From contig JAFDWU010000004.1 of assembly GCA_018268315.1 (NCBI GenBank), positions 27,421 through 91,420 of the forward strand: a stretch of DNA of 64,000 nt, written 5' to 3'. Numbering within the stretch: the stretch's first letter is position 1; each line of letters opens with the position of its first letter. The notes beneath the pieces were generated by a model. That model was not told where the DNA came from and made no database searches. It was given only the letters and a program-made list of their open reading frames with translations. Positions 8,138-15,813 of this stretch are shown one piece after another. A program made the position numbers and the translations under genes. This DNA comes from Armatimonadota bacterium (GTDB taxonomy: Bacteria; Armatimonadota; Fimbriimonadia; Fimbriimonadales; Fimbriimonadaceae).

Positions 8138-9043
8138 TCACGGCAGCGGATGCCGCTCGAAGAACTGCCAGATAAGCTCGTTAGCTTGTAAGCCAGACGT
8201 CTGGTCCATGTGGCTTGGCCAGTCGTGACCCATCGGCCGATAACCCATCAAGATCACCTCCTGCTTCTGAGGGCCGATGTAGTGGGTGTAATCCACTAGC
8301 CCGTTACCCATATCCTTGTGCTCATCCTGAGTTGCGCCGATTTGCCTTGCCCACCAGGCGGCGGCATCGGGCAGCGACACCGTAAAGGTCTCCATGTTGT
8401 AGCCGTGAATGTCGTCCTTCATGCCGTTCACCAGCATGCAGGAAATCGGCCGCTTGGGCTTCGGAACCTCATAGTAATTGAGGGAGAAGTCAAGTTCACC
8501 GGTCGACGCTCCCGCTCCCATAACTGCGGCAATTCTCTCTGAGTATCGCCCGCCAAGCATGTACGTCATCCCTCCGCCATTGGAGTGACCACACACGTAA
8601 ACACGCTTAGGGTCGCCACCATAGCTTGGGATTGCATCGAAGAGCTTGCCGAAGAACTTCATGTCTCGTTCCTGCATCGGTCCTGGTTCGGCGTCGTGCC
8701 ACCAACCTTCCTGAGCGCTTGGGCAAACGGTGATGAACTTGTGTTCGGCGGCCAGCGCATCGAAACCGGTCCATTGCGCCATCCCGTGGCCCGATCCCCC
8801 GTGACCATGCAGGATGATGACCACCGGAGCGTTTGGTGGCAGCCCATCCGGCTTGCCGACGAGGACATCGTAGGTGACTCCATCGACGTCGATGGGATGG
8901 TTCTCTTCCTTAACCAGCGATGGAACCGGCAGGCGTGGCTTATTTGGCTCAGACACGCTGGAGGCCGTCTGCTGTTCTGAGCTACAGCCAGAAATGACAA
9001 GCAAGCCGAGTAACCAAGCTTGAAGCGCGTGCCGTCTAAGCAA
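8138..9043 (-). CDS. Secreted lipoprotein esterase (PHB-depolymerase/LpqC-like alpha/beta hydrolase)
   Basis: Alpha/beta hydrolase with oxyanion motif VVIILHGHGGSGHG, nucleophile elbow CGHSNGGGMTY, a probable acid in GMKDDIHG and a C-terminal His in GHDWPSH. The N-terminus has a lipobox (LVISGC), so the mature enzyme should be a lipoprotein acting outside the cytoplasm on ester substrates. I favour TTG at 9043, giving a compact signal peptide starting near LRRHAL. The ATG at 9076 adds 11 residues and would overlap the divergent gene at 9045. Substrate unknown. Confidence 0.8.
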   Translation of the reverse strand: MLRRHALQAWLLGLLVISGCSSEQQTASSVSEPNKPRLPVPSLVKEENHPIDVDGVTYDVLVGKPDGLPPNAPVVIILHGHGGSGHGMAQWTGFDALAAEHKFITVCPSAQEGWWHDAEPGPMQERDMKFFGKLFDAIPSYGGDPKRVYVCGHSNGGGMTYMLGGRYSERIAAVMGAGASTGELDFSLNYYEVPKPKRPISCMLVNGMKDDIHGYNMETFTVSLPDAAAWWARQIGATQDEHKDMGNGLVDYTHYIGPQKQEVILMGYRPMGHDWPSHMDQTSGLQANELIWQFFERHPLP

Positions 9044-9044
9044 C

Positions 9045-9455
9045 GTGAGCCCGCTTGCGATCGTCTCTCTGGTCATTGCGTTATCAGACGCGAGCGGCTC
9101 CTATCAAGGTCACTTTAAGACGGATCGCGCTCTGCTCGTGCCGCGGGCCAAGACGCCTGAGCATAAGAAGCTGCTCATCTACACGCTGGGGCGCATCGAA
9201 CATTCGATTCTCAAGCTAACTCTGAAGCAGGACGGCACGTTCACTCGCAGCTTTGACGACGGGTTTAACGGCGATAAGGTCACTCACGAAGGGCAATGGA
9301 AGGTTACAGGAAACAAGCTAGTCCTCACGATTGAGCGCGCCAACACGCGGCAGCTGGCCAAACCGATTTCGGAGGCAATTGCCTACCCGAAGATGACGGG
9401 CAGGTTCATGGGAATGCCAAACGGCATCACCGTGACTTATACGCGGCTTCCCTAG
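9045..9455 (+). CDS. Small secreted protein, unknown function
   Basis: 136 aa from GTG 9045 with a short hydrophobic leader (SPLAIVSLVIALSDAS). The body is a beta-rich domain with LTLKQDGTFTRSF and EGQWKVTGNKLVLTIE, the pattern of lipocalin-like or DUF-type proteins that sense or bind small ligands. It diverges from the esterase with essentially no intergenic space, so promoters must lie within the coding regions. Function not recognised. Confidence 0.6.
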   Translation: MSPLAIVSLVIALSDASGSYQGHFKTDRALLVPRAKTPEHKKLLIYTLGRIEHSILKLTLKQDGTFTRSFDDGFNGDKVTHEGQWKVTGNKLVLTIERANTRQLAKPISEAIAYPKMTGRFMGMPNGITVTYTRLP

Positions 9456-9946
9456 CTCTTTGGGAAGTCTGGATGCAGGCGAATCTGCCAAATCTGCCCG
9501 GCATGATAACCCGCATGCTGCGACATCCGAACGAGCCCATTGTATTGCGAGAGGTTATCGCCAAGCGGGCTGATCATCATCGTCTGCATCTTCGCCTCAT
9601 CCGCGCTCCCCATCACCTCATCCGCCAGCGCATAGACGTAATCCATCGCCTCGCGCAAACCCTCCATCGTGTTCTCCTTTGCGCCTTGCGAAGCGATGGA
9701 GATGCCATGATCGTATGCGGGCCCTACCGCGGCTTCAAGCTCTCGATCAAAAGCAGTCGCGGAAGGATCGCGACCAGAAATGCGCCAGCACCAGTAGTGC
9801 TCCGCGCCTACGGTGTGATACACGTTCTCGGCGATGGTGTGGCCACCCGGATAGGGCCGCCAATTAAGCTGCTCGTTGGAAAGACCGGCAAGCGAGGCGT
9901 CTAGACGAACGCGGGTAAAGCGCCAAACATCTTGTAGCTGCGACAT
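9452..9946 (-). CDS. DinB family protein
   Basis: 164 aa four-helix-bundle protein of the DinB/YfiT superfamily, usually metal-dependent thiol transferases or detoxification enzymes. The three metal-ligand His residues are plausible: one in the TIAENVYHTVGAEHYW segment and a pair in HAGYHAGQIW. Last gene of a reverse set with LolA-like, YCII and 2TM genes, separated by 29 nt from the 2TM gene; its 3' end overlaps the convergent gene by 4 bp. Confidence 0.85.
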   Translation of the reverse strand: MSQLQDVWRFTRVRLDASLAGLSNEQLNWRPYPGGHTIAENVYHTVGAEHYWCWRISGRDPSATAFDRELEAAVGPAYDHGISIASQGAKENTMEGLREAMDYVYALADEVMGSADEAKMQTMMISPLGDNLSQYNGLVRMSQHAGYHAGQIWQIRLHPDFPKS

Positions 9947-9975
9947 TGCCCTGAAGCATACGCGATTCGCAATAA

Positions 9976-10500
9976 CTAGTGGTCGCTCTCATCTCGCAGG
10001 CGACGCCCGCCATGGTGGCCAATGATGATCTCGCCGTGGATCGAGCCGTCAGTCACAACCCCTTTCTTCAAGTACTTCTCAAACGCACGTCTGCGGGCGT
10101 GGGGATCAAGCTGCCGGAAGGTCTTCGTGATGATATTGAGGCCGGCGATCATGATGATCCAGATCGGCCAGAAATGGCCGTGCCCATGACTGGTGAAATA
10201 CCAAATGAACGTCATCACGGTGACGAAACTGAGGCTGCTCAGCACTTCACTCACATAGCTGTGACGATAGCGCTCCTTGAACTCCGCCCACTTTTGCTGC
10301 TCAAGCGCCTTTTGTTGGGCTTGCGCGCTCTGAGCCGCGAGTTCCGCTTCCGCCCGCTGGATGGCGTCAGGAGATAGCCCGAGCTCACCCGCCATGCGCT
10401 GCAAATCGCTTAGGGTTACCCCGCCCTCGAATTGCTGCCTGGAAGCAAGACGAAGAATTTCCTCCGCGTCTTCTTGGCTGTAGAACCGCTGCTCGTCCAC
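9976..10500 (-). CDS. 2TM domain membrane protein
   Basis: 174 aa. Residues 1-45 form a helical segment with alternating acidic and hydrophobic residues (AEEILRLASRQQ, LSDLQRMAGELGLSPDAI), resembling an N-terminal domain often found before bacterial 2TM regions. A Gln/Ala coiled-coil follows. Two membrane spans near residues 88-125 are separated by a short SHGHGHFW loop rich in His. The tail ends in a beta-like GEIIIGHHGG segment. Role unknown; it lies in a four-gene reverse set. Confidence 0.72.
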   Translation of the reverse strand: MDEQRFYSQEDAEEILRLASRQQFEGGVTLSDLQRMAGELGLSPDAIQRAEAELAAQSAQAQQKALEQQKWAEFKERYRHSYVSEVLSSLSFVTVMTFIWYFTSHGHGHFWPIWIIMIAGLNIITKTFRQLDPHARRRAFEKYLKKGVVTDGSIHGEIIIGHHGGRRLRDESDH

Positions 10501-10539
10501 GTTCTTTATTGTAGCGGTTGTACGTACGTTGCCGTAGGC

Positions 10540-10860
10540 CTAATCCGTTGGACGGAAAGGTTCGGGGTCGCCCAGAAGCGCCACATAGTAGGGGGCTAGC
10601 TCGGATATGAAGACCTTGCCGACTGCGGGATCGCCATCCACAATCTTCTTCGCCACCTCTTCAGAAGATGCCTGAAAGATCGCGAGGCCTATCGGGTTCT
10701 CCGTCACCTGCGTCCGCCCAACAACCAGGGCGACCCCCTGAGCAGCGAGGTCACTCCAATAGGCAAAGTGCCTGCCCACCAATTCCTGCTCCTCGGGCGT
10801 CGGCCCGGTTTGCAGCATCTCTGGCCGCGCAAGGCGGATTTGCATTAACCACTGCTTCAC
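10540..10860 (-). CDS. YCII-related domain protein
   Basis: 106 aa ferredoxin-like fold protein of the YciI family: RHFAYWSDLAAQGVALVVGR is the core, with GDPAVGKVFISELAPY near the C-terminus. YciI-like proteins act as small dehalogenases/hydrolases or as stress-related partners; the specific substrate cannot be inferred. The start overlaps the stop of the LolA-like gene by 4 bp, so they are co-translated. Confidence 0.8.
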   Translation of the reverse strand: MKQWLMQIRLARPEMLQTGPTPEEQELVGRHFAYWSDLAAQGVALVVGRTQVTENPIGLAIFQASSEEVAKKIVDGDPAVGKVFISELAPYYVALLGDPEPFRPTD

Positions 10861-11558
10861 GACTTGAAAATGGAATCTTCTAGCCCGGAGTTCACTTTGA
10901 TCGACTCGTAAGCGGTCACACCGCCGATGACATCGTCCGTATTCTTCACCGTCACCCGAGTTGGAATCCAGACGCCTCCGATTTGGGCGGGGCGCTCATA
11001 AAGGAAGGTGGCAAGCTGACGACCTTCCTGGTTGTACCATTCACGCTTCCAGATGATGTGCCGCTGAGGGTCAATCCAAATTCGCGAGCGGCTGTTGTCG
11101 TCCGAGCGGTAGGTCACGTCGAACACCGGATAGCCCGTAGCGCGATCGTGCCGAACGTAAACCGCCTTATAAAGCGATTGGAAGACCGAGGGCGTTAGCA
11201 GACCGAAATCGAAGATCGTTTGGCGCTTCCCCGGCGAGTGCTGAAGGTTTTCTTGCAGCTTGATGTGAGCGCGTCGAACAAGAATCGTTCGGTGCGAACC
11301 GTTGAAGATGTACTCCGCCGCCGTGTTGTCCACGCTGGAGTCCAGCCGCAACATGAACGGCTCCTTCAACTTAACCTTCGTCGATTCAAAGCGATAGGAC
11401 GCCCCGAAGTCTTTGTTGACCTTCGCAAGCTCACTCTGGTCTGATTGGACGACCCGCACCGTGAAACTGAGATCCTCGATGTTGGTTTGCAGGTAGCTGC
11501 TTATGTCGCTGGAATCGGTGTGCGCCAGCAGCGCGATAGCGGTGAGCATGATGGTCAT
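10857..11558 (-). CDS. LolA-like exported protein
   Basis: 233 aa with an N-terminal hydrophobic leader (MLTAIALLA). The body alternates strands with long amphipathic segments (FMLRLDSSVDNTAAEYIFNG, YPVFDVTYRSDD, RIWIDPQRHIIWKREWY), typical of the LolA/LolB outer-membrane-lipoprotein-sorting fold. It may bind lipid or lipoprotein acyl chains in the periplasm. First gene of the reverse set with YCII, 2TM and DinB. The LolA assignment is by fold pattern only. Confidence 0.6.
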   Translation of the reverse strand: MTIMLTAIALLAHTDSSDISSYLQTNIEDLSFTVRVVQSDQSELAKVNKDFGASYRFESTKVKLKEPFMLRLDSSVDNTAAEYIFNGSHRTILVRRAHIKLQENLQHSPGKRQTIFDFGLLTPSVFQSLYKAVYVRHDRATGYPVFDVTYRSDDNSRSRIWIDPQRHIIWKREWYNQEGRQLATFLYERPAQIGGVWIPTRVTVKNTDDVIGGVTAYESIKVNSGLEDSIFKS

Positions 11559-11636
11559 ATGTTGAATTGTTCCTTAGCGGTCCCAAAGCCTGCACGGACG
11601 GTTCCAAATAGATGGCCTATCTCGTACACTAGGATA

Positions 11637-12662
11637 GTGACGTCCGATCCGATCTCCCGGTACCTCACACGTCGACGGGATATCCTAAATCAGAAGGTGC
11701 GCCTGCGGTCAATGAACCCAGGCGAGATCAACGACATGGCGCTGTCGGTTTACCGCCATGTGGGTCCGCGGATCTTGCGGCACACTTTCGCCTCCGTATT
11801 CGTCAGCGCGGTCGCCATGAACTTTCTGTTCGCGGTGGTCCTCCCTCAACTTTCCATCACCAGCGATCCCAACAACGCCACCACGCAGATCGTTGAATTC
11901 ATCGCCGTGCTCCTGGGTGGGCTTATCTTCGCATTGCCGCTCTACTACATCGGAGCTGCCGCCACCTGGACGGTGGTGACTTCCTACGTGTCTGATTTCA
12001 TGCTCGATGCCGCGCCAAGCGACGAAGCGGCTCGGCTGTTCTTCTCGCGCTACCTCGGCCTTGGTTTTCGCACGCTCGTGCGCAGCTACTACTCAACCTT
12101 CGGGCTGCTTCTGCTGAGCGTCCCATTCTTCATCGGGAGCGCCTATCTGTCCAACATCCATCAGGATGCTTATGGCGGGCTCCTTTTCATGCTTGCTGTG
12201 GTGCTCTGCATCGGCAGTTTCATCTTCTTCATGTTCTCACGCATTCAGTTCTTCCTGGCGGTGCCCGTCGCGATCGTTGAAGGGCTTACTCCAAAGCAAG
12301 CGCTGAAGCGCAGCAAGGCGCTGATGGGCGAGCCGCTAGCCAATAGCGTGGTTGGCAACGCGCTTGGCATCTGCTTCCTCGGCCTGATTGTGATGTCGGC
12401 GGTTACCGCCACTGCCCTCGGAATCTTCGAATCGATTGGCGGCAGGTTCCCAGAAATTGCCGGCTTGAACGCCCAGCTTGCCGCAGAGAGTCTGCAGAAT
12501 CTGCTCCCAACCTTCATTGGCTTGTGGATCGTGCTTCCCATCTGGTCGGTCTGTTCAGTGGTGTTCTACTATCGTCAGCGGGTGGTGAAAGAGGGCTTGG
12601 ATATCGAGGTCTTGGCAAGGGAGGTGTGGAAGCATGGCGACATTGCGCGCTTTGAGCTTTAG
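11637..12662 (+). CDS. Polytopic membrane protein
   Basis: 341 aa from GTG 11637. The frame is open from 11445, but that part overlaps the divergent LolA-like gene, so the later start is preferred. About six hydrophobic segments with a repeated layout; ends in a soluble RQRVVKEGLDIEVL tail. The VAIVEGLTPKQALKRSKALM segment resembles the cytoplasmic loop of DUF975/glycerophosphodiesterase membrane-domain proteins. The 3' end overlaps the DUF4129 gene by 29 bp, so it belongs to that operon. Confidence 0.75.
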   Translation: MTSDPISRYLTRRRDILNQKVRLRSMNPGEINDMALSVYRHVGPRILRHTFASVFVSAVAMNFLFAVVLPQLSITSDPNNATTQIVEFIAVLLGGLIFALPLYYIGAAATWTVVTSYVSDFMLDAAPSDEAARLFFSRYLGLGFRTLVRSYYSTFGLLLLSVPFFIGSAYLSNIHQDAYGGLLFMLAVVLCIGSFIFFMFSRIQFFLAVPVAIVEGLTPKQALKRSKALMGEPLANSVVGNALGICFLGLIVMSAVTATALGIFESIGGRFPEIAGLNAQLAAESLQNLLPTFIGLWIVLPIWSVCSVVFYYRQRVVKEGLDIEVLAREVWKHGDIARFEL

Positions 12663-13518
12663 CCTTTTCTTGCTGCTTGCCACCATCGGATTTTCGGCAA
12701 CCCCACTCGAGCAGATGCGGGAGACAAAGACCCTTGCGGATGCCCGAAAGGTTGCGGCGCAGTTATTTCCGGACGACCGGATGGCGAAGATCCTGAAGAG
12801 CAAACATCTCACTCGTGAGGACCTGGTTCAGGAAGCGCGAATGCGTGAAATCGCGGGTCAGGGTTCCGACTACTTCGATGCTGCCACCGCGAAGAAGCAA
12901 GCCGCAGCGATGGTGGAGGAGAAGAATGCTAAGGATGCCAACTGGCTGGCAAAAGCCGGCACGGCCGCCGGAAGAATCATCGAAGCTCTTCTGCGAAGGC
13001 CGATGCAGAAGACGCCAAACTTCCCAAATGCGGCGCCCGCCCTTGGCGCCGCGATCCCCTTTCTCGAAATTGTAGTCTACGTAGCCCTCGGCCTTCTCCT
13101 ATTGTTCTTCCTCGTTCTTGCGTTGCGCCATGTCAGCTTCAAAGGCCGACGAGGAAAGAAAAGGACGGCGATGGTGGATGACGACGAGCCAGAGCGAACC
13201 CTTGACGAGTGGCTGGACTTGGCGGCGAAGTATCAAGCAAGCGGCGAATATCGCATGGCGGTAAGGGCGCTTTATGTCGGCTGTTTGCTGCGGCTCGATC
13301 AGCTCGAAGTCATCCGATTTATTCGCGGGCAAACGAACTGGGAGCATCTCTATCGCTTCGAGCGATCACCTAAGCGTCTTGACCTCGATCTGCGGGCGGC
13401 CACCAAGATGTTTGATCGCATCTGGTACGGCATGGAGACTGCCGAGATTGACGACGTTGCCTGGATGCGAGCCTTTTACGAGAGCATAAGGGACGCGAAT
13501 ATGCAGGAGGCGTCTTGA
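12634..13518 (+). CDS. DUF4129 domain protein
   Basis: 294 aa with a signal peptide (SLFLLLATIGFSA), an alpha-helical periplasmic segment, one transmembrane helix near residues 148-166 and a cytoplasmic DUF4129 domain: WLDLAAKYQASGEYRMAVRALYVG and FDRIWYGMETAEIDD. In many bacteria DUF4129 proteins sit with MoxR ATPase, DUF58 and DUF4350 genes in presumed envelope or metal-insertion systems. Here MoxR and DUF58 are absent. It overlaps the genes on both sides. Confidence 0.82.
   Translation: MATLRALSFSLFLLLATIGFSATPLEQMRETKTLADARKVAAQLFPDDRMAKILKSKHLTREDLVQEARMREIAGQGSDYFDAATAKKQAAAMVEEKNAKDANWLAKAGTAAGRIIEALLRRPMQKTPNFPNAAPALGAAIPFLEIVVYVALGLLLLFFLVLALRHVSFKGRRGKKRTAMVDDDEPERTLDEWLDLAAKYQASGEYRMAVRALYVGCLLRLDQLEVIRFIRGQTNWEHLYRFERSPKRLDLDLRAATKMFDRIWYGMETAEIDDVAWMRAFYESIRDANMQEAS
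13505..13510 (+). promoter_or_regulatory. Shine-Dalgarno AGGAGG fixing a TTG start
   Basis: A perfect AGGAGG sits 4 nt before TTG 13515, inside the end of the DUF4129 gene. It supports the TTG start of the DUF4350 gene and translational coupling through the TTGA overlap. Confidence 0.75.
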
Positions 13519-14648
13519 GAAATCGCCCTTGGGTGAACGCGATGATGTGGCCGCTGGCCCTCCTCATCTTGATAGCCACCTGCTCCTACGGCATTATTCA
13601 GAAGCACACCACCGATGAGTTCTCGCCGCTCTCACTCGGACGTCAAGGCCTCACAAAGTTTGTGACCTTGCTGGAAATGCAGGGGTACAAGGTTCGGATC
13701 GACAACCCTTCGGATCGCGACGTGGCGGACGGGGTAATTCCGATCTTCTATGATCGTAGGTCCGCAATTGCGTCCCGCGGCCATTGGCGCAGAGGAATCC
13801 TTCTGGACGAGCCATCAGAAGGCGGGCAGCGCGATGCGGACCTTAAGTGGACCTACCAACCGAAAGCAACGCCCCTCAAGGCATGGGGAACCTTCCAGGA
13901 AGGAATGGACACTCTTTGGACGGAAGTTTCGGAATACACGAACGACACGAACGTGCCCGACCTATCGGTCGCCGATGCCACAACCCCGGCAGGAGCACCC
14001 GTCAGCATTGCCGCGATCCACGAGAGCGGAAACACGCTTACCCTTGCTGTGAACGGCTCGATTCTCGCCAATGAGGCGCTTGCAGTATCCGACAACTCTT
14101 ACATCGCGCTCAAAACCATCGGGATGATCGCGCCTCCCGGCAGCGAACTCGCGTTTTGCACAACTGTCGAAGAATCCTCCCTCTTTGAGGCAATCGGCAA
14201 GTGGGCGGTCGCAGGCTGGCGGCAGTTCCTTCTGTTGTGTTTTGCGATCGTGTTTACTCTCGGCAAGCGTTTCGGTCTGGCAACTGATCCCCGCCAAGTC
14301 GAACGAGGCTCCCGTGATCTGGTGGATTCCTTCTCGAACTTATTGGATCGAGGGGGCCGCAACGTGTACGTTCTGAACGTTGAGCGCAAGCGCGCGGAGT
14401 ACGAGATCAAGCGCAGGCTCCGGCTTGATCCCGGCCTCAGCCGCCAGCAGTTGATGCGGTTTCTCTCGCCGGAGTTGCAGCAAGCGCTCATTGATGTGGA
14501 CGCGGCGGCGTCTTCGGAAATCATGCCTCCCGGCGCCTCAGCAGACTTGCTCGCCCGGCTTTGGAAGGAGATTGAGAGCCTCCCGGCCTATCGGCGGAGG
14601 GTAAACAAAACCGCTAGCTCCGGGAGTAGGATGAAATTAAATGGCTGA
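13515..14648 (+). CDS. DUF4350 domain protein
   Basis: 377 aa starting at TTG 13515. One N-terminal membrane helix (MMWPLALLILIATCSYGII), a periplasmic DUF4350 domain with SPLSLGRQGLTKFVTLLEMQGYKV, a second membrane helix (WRQFLLLCFAIVFTLGKRFGL) and a helical cytoplasmic tail. DUF4350 proteins form a gliding-motility/GldG-like fold partner in MoxR-DUF58-DUF4129 clusters; the role is unproven. It overlaps the PLP-enzyme gene by 8 bp. Confidence 0.8.
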   Translation: MRNRPWVNAMMWPLALLILIATCSYGIIQKHTTDEFSPLSLGRQGLTKFVTLLEMQGYKVRIDNPSDRDVADGVIPIFYDRRSAIASRGHWRRGILLDEPSEGGQRDADLKWTYQPKATPLKAWGTFQEGMDTLWTEVSEYTNDTNVPDLSVADATTPAGAPVSIAAIHESGNTLTLAVNGSILANEALAVSDNSYIALKTIGMIAPPGSELAFCTTVEESSLFEAIGKWAVAGWRQFLLLCFAIVFTLGKRFGLATDPRQVERGSRDLVDSFSNLLDRGGRNVYVLNVERKRAEYEIKRRLRLDPGLSRQQLMRFLSPELQQALIDVDAAASSEIMPPGASADLLARLWKEIESLPAYRRRVNKTASSGSRMKLNG

Positions 14649-15807
14649 CTACAAGTTCGAAACGAAGGTGATTCACGCAGGCGTTGAACCTGATCCGCAG
14701 ACTGGCGCGGTGATGACGCCCATCTACCAAACCAGCACTTATGCCCAGGAATCGCCAGGAAAGCACAAAGGCTACGAGTACAGCCGCGGCGACAATCCGA
14801 CGCGAAATGTGCTTCAAACCCAGCTTGCCGCCCTCGAGAACGGCGACCATGCGTTGGTCTACTCAAGCGGCCTTGCATCCATCGATAACGTTCTGAACTT
14901 GCTGAAGTCTGGCGATCACGTCGTGGCCGGAGACGACCTTTACGGCGGCACTCGGCGGCTGTTCACCCGGGTCGCTCAGAATCGCGGCCTCACCTTCTCT
15001 TTCACTTGCCTAACCGATGCCGAAGAGCTTGAGCGGCATATGAAGCCGAACACGAAGCTGGTGTGGATCGAGTCGCCAACGAACCCGCTTCTGAAGGTGA
15101 TGGACATCCGTCGCGCGGCGGAGATTGCCCACAAGCACGGCGCGCTTCTTGGCGTGGACAACACCTTCATGTCGCCCTACTTCCAGCGCCCGCTGGAGCT
15201 TGGCGCGGACATCGTAATGCACTCGATGACCAAGTACATGAATGGCCACAGCGATGTGCTGATGGGCTGCTTGGTGGTTAAGGACCAGACTCCTTCCTGG
15301 CTTGGCGAAAGCTTATTCGCAAAGCTGAAGTTCTTGCAGAACTCCATCGGCGCGACCCCCGGACCATTCGACTGCTTCCTGGTTCTGCGTGGCCTTAAGA
15401 CCCTGGCCATCCGCATGGATCGCCACAACGCGAATGCGATGAAGGTCGCCACGTTCCTAGAGAGCCATCCGAAGGTGGAATCGGTCTCCTACCCCGGCCT
15501 TCCGTCTCACCCGAATCAAGCTTTGCACGCCAGCCAGTCCAGCGGCGGCGGCGGCATGGTCACATTTGTTTTGAAAGGCGGACTGCCGGTTGCGAAGAAG
15601 CTGCTTGAGTCTTTGAAGCTGTTTGCGGTAGCGGAGTCGCTTGGCGGCGTTGAGAGCCTGATCGAGCATCCCGCGATCATGACCCACGCCAGCGTGCCGG
15701 TCGAGGTTCGCGAAGAACTGGGAATCAGCGATGGGCTGATCCGCATTTCGGTGGGCATTGAGGCGGCTGACGACCTGATCGCGGATTTGGACCAGGCTCT
15801 GCGTTAG
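14641..15807 (+). CDS. Cystathionine gamma-synthase / gamma-lyase family PLP enzyme
   Basis: 388 aa fold-type I PLP enzyme of Cys/Met metabolism. Landmarks: YEYSRGDNPTR (substrate/PLP phosphate loop), SSGLASI, VDNTFMSPY with the pyridine-nitrogen Asp173, and the Schiff-base Lys198 in SMTKYMNGHSD. Start ATG 14641 lies inside the end of the DUF4350 gene. Sequence alone does not separate synthase (MetB) from beta/gamma-lyase (MetC/Mgl); the overall pattern is that of MetB/CGL. Confidence 0.92.
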   Translation: MADYKFETKVIHAGVEPDPQTGAVMTPIYQTSTYAQESPGKHKGYEYSRGDNPTRNVLQTQLAALENGDHALVYSSGLASIDNVLNLLKSGDHVVAGDDLYGGTRRLFTRVAQNRGLTFSFTCLTDAEELERHMKPNTKLVWIESPTNPLLKVMDIRRAAEIAHKHGALLGVDNTFMSPYFQRPLELGADIVMHSMTKYMNGHSDVLMGCLVVKDQTPSWLGESLFAKLKFLQNSIGATPGPFDCFLVLRGLKTLAIRMDRHNANAMKVATFLESHPKVESVSYPGLPSHPNQALHASQSSGGGGMVTFVLKGGLPVAKKLLESLKLFAVAESLGGVESLIEHPAIMTHASVPVEVREELGISDGLIRISVGIEAADDLIADLDQALR

Positions 15808-15813
15808 CGGAGC

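Noticed and set aside
11445..11636. Upstream extension of the membrane protein at 11637
   Set aside because: It overlaps the divergent LolA-like gene's start and lacks a hydrophobic or signal pattern; GTG 11637 fits better.
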